Of a DNA stretch of 64,000 nucleotides, positions 1 to 9,996 are shown in pieces (the first letter of the stretch is position 1; every line of letters starts with the position of its first letter). Source of the stretch: an uncultured bacterium (GTDB lineage Bacteria; Cyanobacteriota; Vampirovibrionia; Gastranaerophilales; Gastranaerophilaceae); the NCBI GenBank assembly GCA_902777855.1, contig CACYVN010000001.1, positions 62,001-126,000 of the forward strand. Direction: 5' to 3'. The translations under genes were made by a program, and so were the position numbers. The notes below the pieces were generated by a model, which saw only the letters and a program-made list of their open reading frames with translations, ran no database searches and was not told the origin of the DNA.

Positions 1-762
1 AGCAGGCAATACAGAATCAAAAAAATTAAAAAATATATTGATAAGGTGCTTTGTATTTTCCCATTTGAAGAACCTTTATACAAAAGTTTCGGAATAGATG
101 TTCACTATTGCGGGCATCCGCTCGTTTACGGACTAAACCCGCCGGCCTATAAAAAAGGATTTTATGAAAAATACAATCTTGATATGAACAAAAAACTTGT
201 TTCGGTTTTTCCCGGGTCAAGAATTTTTGAACTTAAATATCTTATGAAAATATTTAAAAAATCAGTAGATATTTTACAAAAAAAACACCCCGATTTACAG
301 TTTTGTATTTCTCAGGCTCCGAATATTTCGGATGCGGTGTTTGATAAATATTTGGGTGACAGTGATTTGAAAGTTATAAAAGGCGATAATCAGGCACTTT
401 TAAGTGTTTCTGATGCGCTGATTTTAGCTTCCGGAACTGTTGCATTAGAAGCTTGCCTGTATAAAACCCCAATGGTTATTGCTTATAATGCCCCCAGATT
501 TTTCTACTGGATTTATTTGCTTGTAAGATGTATTGATAAAGTTTCACTGCCAAATATTATTGCAAATAAGTTTATTTTACCCGAACTTATTGTAAAAGAT
601 GCAAAACCTGAACTAATTGCACAAAAAATTGAAGATATCATGTATGACAGCACAAAAAGGCTGATTATGGTAAGCGAGTTAGCAAATGTCGGCAAATTAC
701 TTTCCGACAAAAATTCAGCCTTAGAAGCTGCAAAAGTCATCGACAGAGAACTTTTACCTTAA
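1..762 (+). CDS. lpxB: Lipid-A-disaccharide synthase, 3' part
   Basis: Carboxy-terminal 253 codons of LpxB, the GT19 glycosyltransferase that joins UDP-2,3-diacylglucosamine to lipid X during lipid A synthesis at the inner membrane. The frame is open back to base 1, so the gene starts outside the window and the GTG at 46 is internal. Visible landmarks are IFPFE followed by GHPL, the nucleotide-sugar loop FPGSRIFELKYL, and the segment ASGTVALEACLYKTPMV near the donor site. The order and spacing match the last two thirds of the family. It shows that the cell makes a lipid A outer membrane. No in-frame break is seen. Confidence 0.93.
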   Translation, partial: SRQYRIKKIKKYIDKVLCIFPFEEPLYKSFGIDVHYCGHPLVYGLNPPAYKKGFYEKYNLDMNKKLVSVFPGSRIFELKYLMKIFKKSVDILQKKHPDLQFCISQAPNISDAVFDKYLGDSDLKVIKGDNQALLSVSDALILASGTVALEACLYKTPMVIAYNAPRFFYWIYLLVRCIDKVSLPNIIANKFILPELIVKDAKPELIAQKIEDIMYDSTKRLIMVSELANVGKLLSDKNSALEAAKVIDRELLP

Positions 763-821
763 TATAACTTCAATATTTTTTTGTTTTAAGCAAATAATTT
801 ATTGCTTTCGTTTTATTATAA

Positions 822-2525
822 ATGAAGGCAAGTGTTATGATAAACTCAATAAACGGTACAAATATACCAAAGATTAATCCCTTTGGTACAGTAACAGACC
901 GCAATTCTATTGCGGATTACTGGCTTGGGGTGAATACGGAACCAAAATCCGCTAAACAAACAGATGCACTTGGCTCAATCTTGCCTGAAACAATTATTTT
1001 AAATCCGGAAGAAGCGAGAAAAACAAACAACCTTAAAATTATTGGTATATCTATTGCAAGTGCGACAATTCTTGCCGCAGCCGGAATATTCTTTGTTCTG
1101 CGGGGCGGCCCCAAAGGGATAGCAAAAGGTATTCAGACTCTGAGAGATTTTCTTGAAAGAAAAGTACAAAAATCCAAACTTTCCGGAGCAAAGGCCTCAG
1201 GATATGAATATTTACTTGGGAAAGCGGATTACTTACTTGTTAAAGCTCAGGCTGTAAACAATTTTACAACCATTAAAGATTTTGCCTTTAAAAAGCTAAT
1301 GTACGGCGGGACTTTAAACTGGAAATATACAAGAAAAATCCACAACGGTATAACAAATATGTTTGAAAAATTGGGTTTAAAAACAATTGCAAAATCATAT
1401 TCCAAAACTCTGACAAAATTCACTCAATTAAAAAACACTAACTCAAATATAATTTCGGAACTTGAAAAAAGTGGAGATTTATCAAAACAAATTACCATAA
1501 ACGGTACGACCTTGCCAAAACACGAATGGATAGCACTTGTCAAAAATAAGGGACTTGAAACTGACAATTTATTAAAAGAAAACTTCAGCGAAAGTGTAAG
1601 AAAATCGAGGTATTTGGAAATTAAAAAGTTTACCAAAGAACTTGAACAAAATTTTGAAGAAAAAGGTCCTTTATGGTTTTTATCCAAAGATACACTCAAA
1701 ATATTTGTTGCAGATGCAAAAATGCTTCCTAAGAAACTACACATTCAAAATCAAATTCAAAGCATAAAACAATCAATCTCATACACCTTAAAAGATTTGT
1801 ATACCGAAGCAGATTCGAAAATTATGAAAATTTCATCGGAACTCACTATCAGTGACAAATCTGCGCTGAAAAAATTAAACAAAGTAAGAGAAAATTTCAA
1901 ACAACTTGCTCAAAAAGGGGAATTAAACCGAAATGTAATGCTTGCTGATTTGTCAGGGTTAGAATCAGAAATCAGTCATACAGTTAAAACTAAATCAAAC
2001 GACAATGAATTAATTTCAACCGTCAATGAACTTAAAAATCTCTATATAAATTATAAAAAAGGAAATATAGAAGATATTTTAGATGTTTATAAAGCAATAT
2101 TACCTAAAGAAAAATATGAAAAAACAGCAAAAGAATTTACGAGTGCAATAAAATCTTTAAACAAATCTATAAAACTTGAAACGGAAGATTATATAAACAA
2201 GGCAAGAGATTTGGCTATGGGGAGTGCGCCTACCGATATCCTGACAGTACTTGGAGGTTTGGGTACACTTGCTTATTACTTAGGCAAATCTGATAGCGGT
2301 CAGGAACGCACAGCTATTACTTTGAAATACGGTATCCCTGCGCTTGTGGGTATCGGCGTTTCGTTATACGGGAATGCCAGACTTTTTGCAGGAACAAAAT
2401 CATTGATGTTTGCAACGGTCTCTTCATACTTAGCAAACAGAATAGGGACATTTGCCAATAATTTATACGAAAATCACTTGAAAAAGACCGGAAAATATAT
2501 TGCAGCAGAAAAAAAATCAGTTTAG
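822..2525 (+). CDS. Lineage-specific membrane protein, function unknown
   Basis: A 567-residue protein I do not recognise. It has no signal peptide. One hydrophobic segment lies near residues 73-96 (IIGISIASATILAAAGIFFV), and two or three weaker ones lie in the last 100 residues (ILTVLGGLGTLAYYLG, YGIPALVGIGVSLYG, SLMFATVSSYLANRI). The middle 350 residues are Lys/Glu-rich and probably helical. The start is uncertain: the ATG at 822 sits directly behind an AT-rich possible -10 box with no Shine-Dalgarno, while the ATG at 837 is preceded by AAGG at 8 nt and gives MINSINGTNIPKINPFG. The N-terminus resembles those of other lineage-specific proteins here. The 3' end overlaps the convergent gene ending at 2517 by 9 bp. 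Confidence 0.75.
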   Translation: MKASVMINSINGTNIPKINPFGTVTDRNSIADYWLGVNTEPKSAKQTDALGSILPETIILNPEEARKTNNLKIIGISIASATILAAAGIFFVLRGGPKGIAKGIQTLRDFLERKVQKSKLSGAKASGYEYLLGKADYLLVKAQAVNNFTTIKDFAFKKLMYGGTLNWKYTRKIHNGITNMFEKLGLKTIAKSYSKTLTKFTQLKNTNSNIISELEKSGDLSKQITINGTTLPKHEWIALVKNKGLETDNLLKENFSESVRKSRYLEIKKFTKELEQNFEEKGPLWFLSKDTLKIFVADAKMLPKKLHIQNQIQSIKQSISYTLKDLYTEADSKIMKISSELTISDKSALKKLNKVRENFKQLAQKGELNRNVMLADLSGLESEISHTVKTKSNDNELISTVNELKNLYINYKKGNIEDILDVYKAILPKEKYEKTAKEFTSAIKSLNKSIKLETEDYINKARDLAMGSAPTDILTVLGGLGTLAYYLGKSDSGQERTAITLKYGIPALVGIGVSLYGNARLFAGTKSLMFATVSSYLANRIGTFANNLYENHLKKTGKYIAAEKKSV

Positions 2526-2927
2526 CGTTTCTAATTTATTATTCAAATTTAATTCAATATACTTAAAAATATTAGCAACTATCCCCGGTTGGAAGTAATA
2601 ATTGTCATCCACAGGAGTGATTTTTAACATCCCCTGATTTGTATTAACATTTGAAATTGATGCCAAAAACTGCTTACCTACAGCGGTAAATAAAACATAG
2701 CCTGTCCGAGACTGAATTTCATCTGTTCTGAAATGATTTGCATTAATCGATGCGACAGTCAGATGCAAAAGATGAACATTATCAGTGTTAAAAACCTTTA
2801 TACAGTCCTGATACTTTACATTCTGAGTCGTCAATAATGCGCTTAAATCCATGGTATCCTCGGCTTTTACAGGACAAATTCCAAAAAATAAAAATACAAT
2901 TAATAATAAAATCAAGATTCTTTCCAT
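2517..2927 (-). CDS. Small secreted or periplasmic protein, unknown
   Basis: A 136-residue protein with a clear Sec signal: Arg at position 3, a hydrophobic core ILILLLIVFLFFGI, and a probable cleavage after VKA near residue 22. The mature part of about 114 residues has no Cys and no motif I recognise; it looks like a small mixed alpha/beta domain. Its start overlaps the end of polA by 16 bp in the same direction, so it is probably translated from the polA transcript. Function unknown. Confidence 0.65.
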   Translation of the reverse strand: MERILILLLIVFLFFGICPVKAEDTMDLSALLTTQNVKYQDCIKVFNTDNVHLLHLTVASINANHFRTDEIQSRTGYVLFTAVGKQFLASISNVNTNQGMLKITPVDDNYYFQPGIVANIFKYIELNLNNKLETLN

Positions 2928-5752
2928 GTGTCACCTACATTTATATCAACCAATAAAGGCACCCGCAAAGGCTGATTCAATTCCATTGATTCCAGCACGA
3001 GTTTTTTCACCGTTTCGAGCTCTGATTTTTCAACCTCAATAACAAGTTCATCATGCACCTGCAAAATGAGCTTTGAATTTAATTTATTATCCTTTATTTT
3101 TTTATAAAAATCAATCATTGCAAGTTTTATTAAATCTGATGCTGAGCCCTGCATAGGATGATTAATTGCAGCACGTTTTGCAAACTCTCTTATCATTCCG
3201 TTTGGACTGTTAATTTCATTTGATAGATAGCGTTTACGCCCGAATATTGTTTCCACATATTCCTGTTTTTGAACAAGTTCTACCATTGCCTGCATATAAA
3301 TCTGAATTTTTGGATATGTTTCAAAATATTTATTTATAAAACTTTCCGCTTCATCAGGCGTAATTTTTAGGGCTTTTGCAAGTCCGTATTTACTCTGCCC
3401 GTAAACTATGCCAAAATTAACGGCTTTTGATTTGTAGCGCATTTCTTTAGTAACATGATCAATAGGTACGTCAAAAACTTTTGAAGCAGTCAGGGTATGT
3501 ACATCAATCCCTGATTTAAAAGCATTTATAAGATTCTCATCCCCCGAAACATGAGCAAGTAACCTTAATTCAATCTGAGAATAATCCGCTGACATTATAA
3601 GATAATTTTGTCTGTCAGACGGAACAAATGCCTGTCTGATTTTATTACCCTCTGGTGTCCTTATCGGAATATTCTGCAAATTCGGGTTTGATGAGGACAA
3701 CCTGCCTGTTGTTGTAACTGTCTGGTTAAATGTTGTATGAATACGACCGTCTTTATGGTCTATCAGCGCAGGCAAAGCCTCAGTATAAGTCGATTTTAGC
3801 TTTGCATATTTTCGGTATTCAAGTATCAAACGGGCAATTTCATGTTCTTCTGCTAAAGCATTTAAAACCTCGGCACTTGTTGAGTTTTTGACTTTTCCCC
3901 GCTTTTTTGAAGATTTCAATTCAAGTTTTTCAAACAGAATTTCCCCAACCTGTTTAGGAGAATTGATGTTAAAAGGTTCACCCGCAAGCTCATAAATCTT
4001 GCCCTCTAAATTTGTTATCTGAGTTTCAAGCTCTGCTGTGAGTTCATTCAGATATACTCTGTCAACGCTTACACCCGTTTTTTCCATATCAGATAATACA
4101 TAACTTAACGGAATTTCGATTTCTGATAGGATTTTGAGTTCTCGTTCATCAAGTTCTCCAAGCCAGTATTTTGCAAGATTAAAAAGACTTGCGGTACAGT
4201 CTGATGTGTGATTTTTAACGCTTTCGATATCAAAATCACTGAATTTAGCCTTTTTGGTATCTGTTACCATGGTTGTCAAAATATGGTTAATTCTTTCCAT
4301 GCACTGAATATCAAATTCGTTTGAAGCCCCTGAATCCTTTATATAACTTGCAAGCATTGTATCAAAAACTACGCCATTAATTTGCCCTAAAACATTAAGT
4401 TCTTTTTTGGTATCGTGAAGAATTTTTTTGACATTCTTACTCGTCAAAATCGGCTGCAATTTATTTAAAACATCTGTAATTGGCAGTTGGTTGTCAATAT
4501 CGTGCGCAAGAGGAATATAATAACAAATAGTTTTTTCATTTTTATTATCAATTTTTACCCCGTTATCATATTTAAAATAAGGACTTACCCCAAAAGAAAT
4601 TCCGTAAAGTTTAAAATTAACGGGATTTGCAATATCTGCATAAGAACGAACCGCAATTAGGGATTGATTTTGAAGGTCTTTTATCATTTCATCAAAATCC
4701 TGACTGTCTGTTATGAATTTACACTCATAATTTAATTCAATCTTATTAACTTCGGTTGTGACAGCCTGAGCAAACAAACCTAACTGACCGTTTGATGAAA
4801 CAACAGCCTCTGCTGAATTTAAATTAATTACATCTTCGTTAACATTTTCCCCTTTATTAAAAGTTTTTAAAATTGACTCAATATTTTTTAAGAAACTATA
4901 AAATTGCATCCCTCTTAAAAAGTCAGTAACAGCAGCAATATCAGGAAGTTCAATATTTGTTTTGTCAAAGTCAAAATCTATATCGATATCACGCACGATA
5001 GTCGCCAGATACTTGCTCAGCTTTGCATCTTCAATCCCGTTTTTAATCTTTTCACGAACAGAATTACCTTCAATTTCATCTGAATGAGCTAAGACATTAT
5101 CAACAGTACCGAATTGTTCAAGGAGTTTTACGGCTGTTTTTTCACCAATACCCTTAATTCCTGGGATGTTATCAGAAGTATCACCACGCAAAGCCTTATA
5201 ATCTATAACCTGATTCGGGTAAACACCGAGCTTTTCGTGTACGGCTTCCCAATTATACTCTTTTAATTCTCCTTTTGTCGGAATAATAACCTTTACACAC
5301 CCATCCTTATCCACAAGTTGAAAAGAATCCTGATCTCCGGTCAAAATCAAAACCTTATGCCCTAATTCGCATGCACGCTTTGAAATTGTACCGATAACAT
5401 CATCAGCTTCAAATCCCTCTTTTGTGTAAATCGGAATAGAAAACGCTTTTAAGCCCTCATAAATTAAGCCCATCTGAATCTGCATCTCGTCAGGCATTGC
5501 AACACGATTAGCTTTATATTCCTCATAAGTTTCGGTTCTGAAGGTCTGATGAGAAACATCAAACGCAACACCAATTGAATCAGCATTCAAATCCTTGTTT
5601 TTGAGTAAATCAAAAATAGCCTTAAAAAAACCGTAAACCGCCCAAGTAGGAGTTCCCGAACTTGTTTTCATTCCCGTACGTTCGAGCGCATAATATTCAC
5701 GAAAAGCCAAAGCATGACCGTCAATTAAAATTAAGGTTTTTGAGTCACCCAT
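2912..5752 (-). CDS. polA: DNA polymerase I
   Basis: A 946-residue family A polymerase for Okazaki-fragment maturation and repair synthesis. The N-terminal 290 residues form the 5'-3' flap nuclease (LILIDGHAL, EGFEADDVIG, TGDQDSFQL, RGDTSDNIPGIKGIGEKTA). The C-terminal polymerase has motif A DYSQIELRLL near 721, motif B KAVNFGIVYGQ and motif C VHDELV near 900. The middle 3'-5' exonuclease domain appears inactive: where the family has a DxE pair, this protein reads IAVRSYAD near residue 365. Length is close to the usual 880-950. It begins with ATG after an AAAGGG-like sequence, and clpX upstream ends in its own terminator, so polA is probably transcribed separately. Confidence 0.97.
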   Translation of the reverse strand: MGDSKTLILIDGHALAFREYYALERTGMKTSSGTPTWAVYGFFKAIFDLLKNKDLNADSIGVAFDVSHQTFRTETYEEYKANRVAMPDEMQIQMGLIYEGLKAFSIPIYTKEGFEADDVIGTISKRACELGHKVLILTGDQDSFQLVDKDGCVKVIIPTKGELKEYNWEAVHEKLGVYPNQVIDYKALRGDTSDNIPGIKGIGEKTAVKLLEQFGTVDNVLAHSDEIEGNSVREKIKNGIEDAKLSKYLATIVRDIDIDFDFDKTNIELPDIAAVTDFLRGMQFYSFLKNIESILKTFNKGENVNEDVINLNSAEAVVSSNGQLGLFAQAVTTEVNKIELNYECKFITDSQDFDEMIKDLQNQSLIAVRSYADIANPVNFKLYGISFGVSPYFKYDNGVKIDNKNEKTICYYIPLAHDIDNQLPITDVLNKLQPILTSKNVKKILHDTKKELNVLGQINGVVFDTMLASYIKDSGASNEFDIQCMERINHILTTMVTDTKKAKFSDFDIESVKNHTSDCTASLFNLAKYWLGELDERELKILSEIEIPLSYVLSDMEKTGVSVDRVYLNELTAELETQITNLEGKIYELAGEPFNINSPKQVGEILFEKLELKSSKKRGKVKNSTSAEVLNALAEEHEIARLILEYRKYAKLKSTYTEALPALIDHKDGRIHTTFNQTVTTTGRLSSSNPNLQNIPIRTPEGNKIRQAFVPSDRQNYLIMSADYSQIELRLLAHVSGDENLINAFKSGIDVHTLTASKVFDVPIDHVTKEMRYKSKAVNFGIVYGQSKYGLAKALKITPDEAESFINKYFETYPKIQIYMQAMVELVQKQEYVETIFGRKRYLSNEINSPNGMIREFAKRAAINHPMQGSASDLIKLAMIDFYKKIKDNKLNSKLILQVHDELVIEVEKSELETVKKLVLESMELNQPLRVPLLVDINVGDTWKES

Positions 5753-5805
5753 AAAATAATCCCTTTAACATCAATATACTGACATAAAAAAGGTTCTATT
5801 GCAAT

Positions 5806-5834
5806 AAAAAGGTGCGATATAAGCGCACCTTTTT
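5806..5834 (-). terminator. Rho-independent terminator after clpX
   Basis: GGTGCG (5811-5816) pairs with CGCACC (5824-5829) around a 7-nt loop. The stem is flanked by A5 and T5, which makes a U-tract on the minus strand just after the clpX stop. Confidence 0.8.
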
Positions 5835-5852
5835 CAAACTGTATTATAACCA

Positions 5853-7151
5853 TTATGCCGTTATGCTTTCCTCTTTTTTGGTAGGAAGGGGGACAACCTC
5901 AGCATTTTTGCGATTTTCAACCATTTCCTTTGTAACGACAAATTTATCAATATTTTCTTTAGTTGGAACATCGTACATAACATCAAGCATAATTTCTTCA
6001 ACAATTGAACGCAATGCTCTTGCACCTGTTTTACGCTTAATAGCTTCTTTTGCTATCATATCAACTGCATCAGGCTCAAATTCAAGTTCAACTCCATCCA
6101 TTTTTAATAAAGCCTGATATTGTTTTAATATTGCATCTTTGGGCTCGGTTAAAATCATTTTTAAAGTCTTTTCATTCAACTGATCCAAAACGGCATAAAC
6201 AGGAATACGACCGATAAATTCCGGTATCAAACCAAATTTTAGCAAATCTTCCGGCTGGAGTTTTTTAAGAAGTTTCAACGCATTAGCATCCTTTTCAGCC
6301 TGAGATAACGATGCGGTACCAAAACCGACAGCATTGCCCTGTCCTGCACGTTTATCAACAATTTTTTCCAATCCGACAAAAGCGCCACCACATATAAACA
6401 GAATATTTTTTGTATTGATTTCAATAAATTCCTGATGCGGATGTTTTCTTCCGCCCTGCGGAGGAACATGTGCAACTGTACCTTCTATCATTTTCAAAAG
6501 TGCCTGCTGAACACCCTCACCCGATACATCTCTTGTAATAGAAGTGCTTTCAGATTTTCTTGAAATTTTATCAATTTCATCAATATAAATAATTCCGCGT
6601 TCAGCTTTAGAGGAATCAAATTCAGCGTTCTGATAAAGCCTTAACAAAATATTTTCAACATCATCACCAACATAACCTGCTTCAGTTAGCGTTGTGGCAT
6701 CTGCAACAGCAAAGGGTACATCAAGCATTTTTGCAAGTGTCTGGGCTAATAAAGTTTTACCTGAACCCGTCGGACCAACAAGTAATATATTGGATTTTTG
6801 AATCTCAATACCGTCTTTATCCTCAACTGTATTATGTTTTAGTCTTTTATAATGATTATACACCGAAACTGCAAGAACCTTTTTAGCATCTTCCTGACCT
6901 ACAATATATTGATCCAAATAAGCTTTAATTTCATGAGGTTTTGGAATTGGCTTTTCATTTTTATCAGATTTCGTTCCCTCAATTTCTTTTTCTTTATTAT
7001 CTAAAAATTCTTCGTCTAAAATTTCATTACATAATTCAACACATTCATCGCAAATATAAACCTCAGGACCGGCAATCAACTTTTTTACCTGATCCTGCGT
7101 TTTACCGCAAAATGAACATTTTAGAATTTTATCATCGTCACGTTTTGGCAT
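5853..7151 (-). CDS. clpX: ATP-dependent Clp protease ATPase subunit ClpX
   Basis: A 432-residue AAA+ unfoldase that feeds tagged substrates to ClpP. The N-terminal zinc-binding domain has Cys12, Cys15, Cys34 and Cys37. Walker A is GPTGSGKT at 126-133, Walker B is IIYIDEID, and the sensor/arginine-finger region includes [14 protein letters not shown] and EFIGRIPV. Size and order are standard. It starts 20 bp downstream of clpP in the same direction, so the two form the usual clpP-clpX pair. The C-terminus ends in a short charged tail. Confidence 0.98.
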   Translation of the reverse strand: MPKRDDDKILKCSFCGKTQDQVKKLIAGPEVYICDECVELCNEILDEEFLDNKEKEIEGTKSDKNEKPIPKPHEIKAYLDQYIVGQEDAKKVLAVSVYNHYKRLKHNTVEDKDGIEIQKSNILLVGPTGSGKTLLAQTLAKMLDVPFAVADATTLTEAGYVGDDVENILLRLYQNAEFDSSKAERGIIYIDEIDKISRKSESTSITRDVSGEGVQQALLKMIEGTVAHVPPQGGRKHPHQEFIEINTKNILFICGGAFVGLEKIVDKRAGQGNAVGFGTASLSQAEKDANALKLLKKLQPEDLLKFGLIPEFIGRIPVYAVLDQLNEKTLKMILTEPKDAILKQYQALLKMDGVELEFEPDAVDMIAKEAIKRKTGARALRSIVEEIMLDVMYDVPTKENIDKFVVTKEMVENRKNAEVVPLPTKKEESITA

Positions 7152-7171
7152 TTACAAGCCCCTTTATATAA

Positions 7172-7762
7172 CTATTTAATTTCGTCTCTTGAAATAACTT
7201 TATCAATCATACCGTATTCTAATGCTTCCTGCGGTGTCATGATATAGTCACGATCGGTATCTTTTTCAATCTTTTTAATTGATTGACCTGTATTTGATGC
7301 CAAAATTTCATTTAAAGATTTTTTAATTCTGATAATTTCAGCAGCCTGAATTTCAATATCTGTTGCCTGACCCTGAGCTCCGCCTAAAGGCTGGTGGATT
7401 AGCACTCTTGAATGAGGCAAAGCAAGTCTTTTTCCTTTAGTACCTGATGATAATAAAAATGCGCCCATTGAAGCTGCCTGACCTAAACAAATAGTCGAGA
7501 CATCCGCTCTTATGTGCTGCATCGTATCATAAATCGCAAATCCGGCAGTAACACTTCCGCCCGGAGAATTAATGTATAACATAATATCCTTTTCAGGATT
7601 TTCACTATCAAGTAATAATAACTGTGCAACAACCAAGTTCGCAACCATATCATCAATCTGAGTTCCCAAAAAGATAATTCTTTCTCTCAATAATCTTGAG
7701 AAAATATCAAAAGAGCGTTCGCCTCTGCTTGACTGCTCTATAACTACAGGTACAAAACTCAT
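7172..7762 (-). CDS. clpP: ATP-dependent Clp protease proteolytic subunit ClpP
   Basis: A 196-residue serine peptidase of family S14 that forms the proteolytic barrel of ClpXP. The catalytic triad is visible: Ser98 in GQAASMG, His123 in VLIHQPLGG and Asp172 in DRDYIMT. The oxyanion strand [11 protein letters not shown] is intact. Directly upstream on the same strand lies tig, but a hairpin terminator separates them, so clpP-clpX may be expressed partly by read-through and partly from its own promoter in 7763-7800. Confidence 0.98.
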   Translation of the reverse strand: MSFVPVVIEQSSRGERSFDIFSRLLRERIIFLGTQIDDMVANLVVAQLLLLDSENPEKDIMLYINSPGGSVTAGFAIYDTMQHIRADVSTICLGQAASMGAFLLSSGTKGKRLALPHSRVLIHQPLGGAQGQATDIEIQAAEIIRIKKSLNEILASNTGQSIKKIEKDTDRDYIMTPQEALEYGMIDKVISRDEIK

Positions 7763-7802
7763 ATTATTTCCCTTTCCTATACTACGTAATTTATTATATA
7801 TT

Positions 7803-7832
7803 AAAAAAGCGGAGCGGGTGCTCCGCTTTTTG
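7803..7832 (-). terminator. Terminator between tig and clpP
   Basis: AAAAGCGGAGC and GCTCCGCTTTT form an 11-bp inverted repeat around GGGT. On the minus strand it ends in a U-tract just after the tig stop at 7844. It would attenuate tig transcription before clpP. Confidence 0.85.
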
Positions 7833-7843
7833 TAGGATTTTTA

Positions 7844-9235
7844 TTAAACTTCTTCGGTTTTTTCTTCAGCTTTATCAGCTTTTTTAGAAGATTTTTTCTT
7901 TGCTTTTGCTTCTTTATCTCCTTCTTTTGCCGGTTCAACTTCAACATATTCAAATTTGTTATTATCAATAAGGAAGTTTCTTACTTTATCGCTGATAACC
8001 TGCTGAGATAAAGAATTAACAAATGCAGGATTCTGACCGAATTGTTTAACCAATTGCTCAGGAGTTGTACCATAAGCCATACTAAGCTGAGTTAATCTGC
8101 CTGTTAAATCTTCCTGATTAACGGTTAAGTTTTCTTCTTTTGAAATTTTATCAACAATCAATGAATTTTTAATTCTGATTTTTGCATCTTCGGAAAGTGT
8201 TTGAGCAAATTTTGTTTCGCCACCTTGTGATTCAATAAACTGAGCCCAATTACCGCCCTGATTTGCAATTCTTTGCTGATAATCATTTGCAATAGCCCTT
8301 ACTTCTCGGTCAATCATACTCTGAGGAATATTAATTGATGTAGAATCAACGATTGATTTGAATACTGCATTTTCTGCACTGATTTTCTTTGCATTTTCTC
8401 TTTGAGTATCAATAAAAGACTGAATATCAGTTTTTAACTCATCAACTGTTGAAAATCTTGTTGCTTTCTTAACAAGCTCGTCATTAAGTTCAGGAAGAAC
8501 TCTCTGTTTGATTTCATTCAATTTGATATCAAATTTTGCATCTTTACCCTGCAACTTCTTGTCATGATATTCATCAGGGAATCTAACATCAATTGTAAAT
8601 TCCTCTTTCATATTATGACCAACCAATTGTTCCGCAAAGCCCGGAATAAAGTTTGAATTAGCCAAATCAAGCGCATAACCTTTTGCACTTCCGCCCTGAA
8701 TTTTTTCGCCATCACAAGTACCGTCAAAATCAAAAACAACGATATCTGTGTCATTTGATGGTCTATCCAAAACTAATTCCAATGAAGAATTTTGAGTAAG
8801 GAAATTGTTGATAGCATTATCTAAAGCACCTTTATCTTCAGGCGCAACTTCAGCCTTTAATTCTAATCCTTTATATGCACCGATAGTAAATTCAGGTCTT
8901 GTTTCTACCTGCACTGTAACTCTCAAATCCTGTCCCGGTTCATAATTATATGCTGTTAAAGCCGGCTGAGTAACAGTATCTAATTTATTTTCACTGATTG
9001 CCTGAGAAATATATTTCGGCAAAATCATATCTAAAGCTTCCTGTTGAATTCTGTCAACACCGACATGTCTTTCAACAACAGATTTTGGAGCTTTACCTTT
9101 TCTAAAACCATTGATGTTTACATACTGAGAAATTCTGTTCGCAGCCAAATTATAAGCAGAATCAGCTTCGTTAGCAGGAATAGTCATATTCAATATAACT
9201 ACATTTTCATTTTCTTTTGTTAACGTTGTTTGCAT
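7844..9235 (-). CDS. tig: Trigger factor, ribosome-associated chaperone
   Basis: A 463-residue trigger factor. The ribosome-docking loop appears as GFRKGKAPKSVVERH near residues 43-57. The middle PPIase domain is recognisable from VVFDFDGTCDGEKIQGGSA and the following FIPGFAEQLVGH. The C-terminal helical chaperone domain follows, and the protein ends in a Lys/Glu-rich tail of about 30 residues (AKAKKKSSKKADKAEEK) beyond the usual end. It is the first gene of the tig-clpP-clpX group, the common bacterial order. Confidence 0.96.
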   Translation of the reverse strand: MQTTLTKENENVVILNMTIPANEADSAYNLAANRISQYVNINGFRKGKAPKSVVERHVGVDRIQQEALDMILPKYISQAISENKLDTVTQPALTAYNYEPGQDLRVTVQVETRPEFTIGAYKGLELKAEVAPEDKGALDNAINNFLTQNSSLELVLDRPSNDTDIVVFDFDGTCDGEKIQGGSAKGYALDLANSNFIPGFAEQLVGHNMKEEFTIDVRFPDEYHDKKLQGKDAKFDIKLNEIKQRVLPELNDELVKKATRFSTVDELKTDIQSFIDTQRENAKKISAENAVFKSIVDSTSINIPQSMIDREVRAIANDYQQRIANQGGNWAQFIESQGGETKFAQTLSEDAKIRIKNSLIVDKISKEENLTVNQEDLTGRLTQLSMAYGTTPEQLVKQFGQNPAFVNSLSQQVISDKVRNFLIDNNKFEYVEVEPAKEGDKEAKAKKKSSKKADKAEEKTEEV

Positions 9236-9331
9236 AATATTTACTCCCCTTATTTTCTACACTATTAACAATAAAATAATACAATAAAAATCAATAAAAG
9301 CAAGTAACTTCACAATTTTTTAATATTCCGC

Positions 9332-9463
9332 TTGCAAGAAAAAATTGTTTGTGTTTAAATCTAACCATAGCCGAAGTAATTTTCCTCTGTATTTCGACTT
9401 AGGTTTACTCAGAAAGCGGCGTCTGATTAACCGAAAAAGTACACAAAATAGAAGGAAAAACAA
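9332..9463 (+). promoter_or_regulatory. rpsP promoter and leader
   Basis: TTGCAA (9332-9337), 17 nt, then TTAAAT (9355-9360) is a plausible sigma-70 promoter. It would give a leader of nearly 100 nt before rpsP with several short self-complementary stretches. The AAGGA ribosome binding site lies just before the ATG. Autogenous control by S16 is possible but not shown. Confidence 0.4.
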
Positions 9464-9889
9464 ATGTTAAAAATCAGATTAAAAAGACTTGGTGCTAAAA
9501 AGCAACCATCATACAGAATTATTGTTATCAATTCAACTACAAAAAGAGAAGGTCGTCCTATTCAGGAATTAGGTTATTATAACCCAAAGACTAAGGAAAT
9601 GAAGTTTGATAAAGCAAGCGCTCTTGAATGGATTTCAAAAGGTGCTCAGGCTACCGAAAGAGTACAATATTTAATCAAACATTGTAACGAGGACGGTACA
9701 TTGAACTATGTAAAAAAAGAAACAGTTAAACTTTCTAAGAAAGCATTAGCAAAGAAACAAGCCGAAGAAGAAGCTAAAGCTCAGGCAGAAGCTGAAGCAA
9801 AAGCAGCTGCAGAGGCTGAAGCACAGGCTAAAGCGGAAGCTGAAGCTGCACCGGCTGAAGAAGCAACTGAGGCACCTGCGCAAGCATAG
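9464..9889 (+). CDS. rpsP: 30S ribosomal protein S16 with Ala/Glu-rich tail
   Basis: The first 85 or so residues are canonical S16 (MLKIRLKRLGAKKQPSYR, GRPIQELGYYNP, ATERVQYLI). The protein runs on to 141 residues, against 75-90 in most bacteria. The last 40 residues are almost only Ala, Glu, Gln and Lys (AEAEAKAAAEAEAQAKAEAE), which predicts a long charged helix on the small subunit surface. The start is fixed by AAGGA 8 nt upstream and by homology. The repeat-like tail can vary in length by slippage, so its size may differ among strains. Confidence 0.96.
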   Translation: MLKIRLKRLGAKKQPSYRIIVINSTTKREGRPIQELGYYNPKTKEMKFDKASALEWISKGAQATERVQYLIKHCNEDGTLNYVKKETVKLSKKALAKKQAEEEAKAQAEAEAKAAAEAEAQAKAEAEAAPAEEATEAPAQA

Positions 9890-9911
9890 TTTAGTTAAAT
9901 TTATAAGTATA

Positions 9912-9969
9912 AAAGAGCGGGAATTTCATAAGAAATTCCCGCTCTTTAATGGTGCAAAAAATTGCACCC
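9912..9969. terminator. Tandem terminator after rpsP
   Basis: AAAGAGCGGGAATTTC and GAAATTCCCGCTCTTT form a 16-bp hairpin (9912-9947). A second small hairpin GGTGCAA/TTGCACC (9951-9968) is followed by a T8 run. The first can serve both rpsP and the minus-strand gene ending at 9997. Confidence 0.85.
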
Positions 9970-9996
9970 TACTTTTTTTTATGATTAAAACGTCTA

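Noticed and set aside
1424-1744. A 106-codon minus-strand frame opposite the 822 gene
   Set aside because: It is the complement of a Lys/Phe-rich coding stretch; no ribosome binding site and no protein-like pattern.
9951-9969. GGTGCAA/TTGCACC as an operator
   Set aside because: The T8 run right behind it fits a second terminator of rpsP better.
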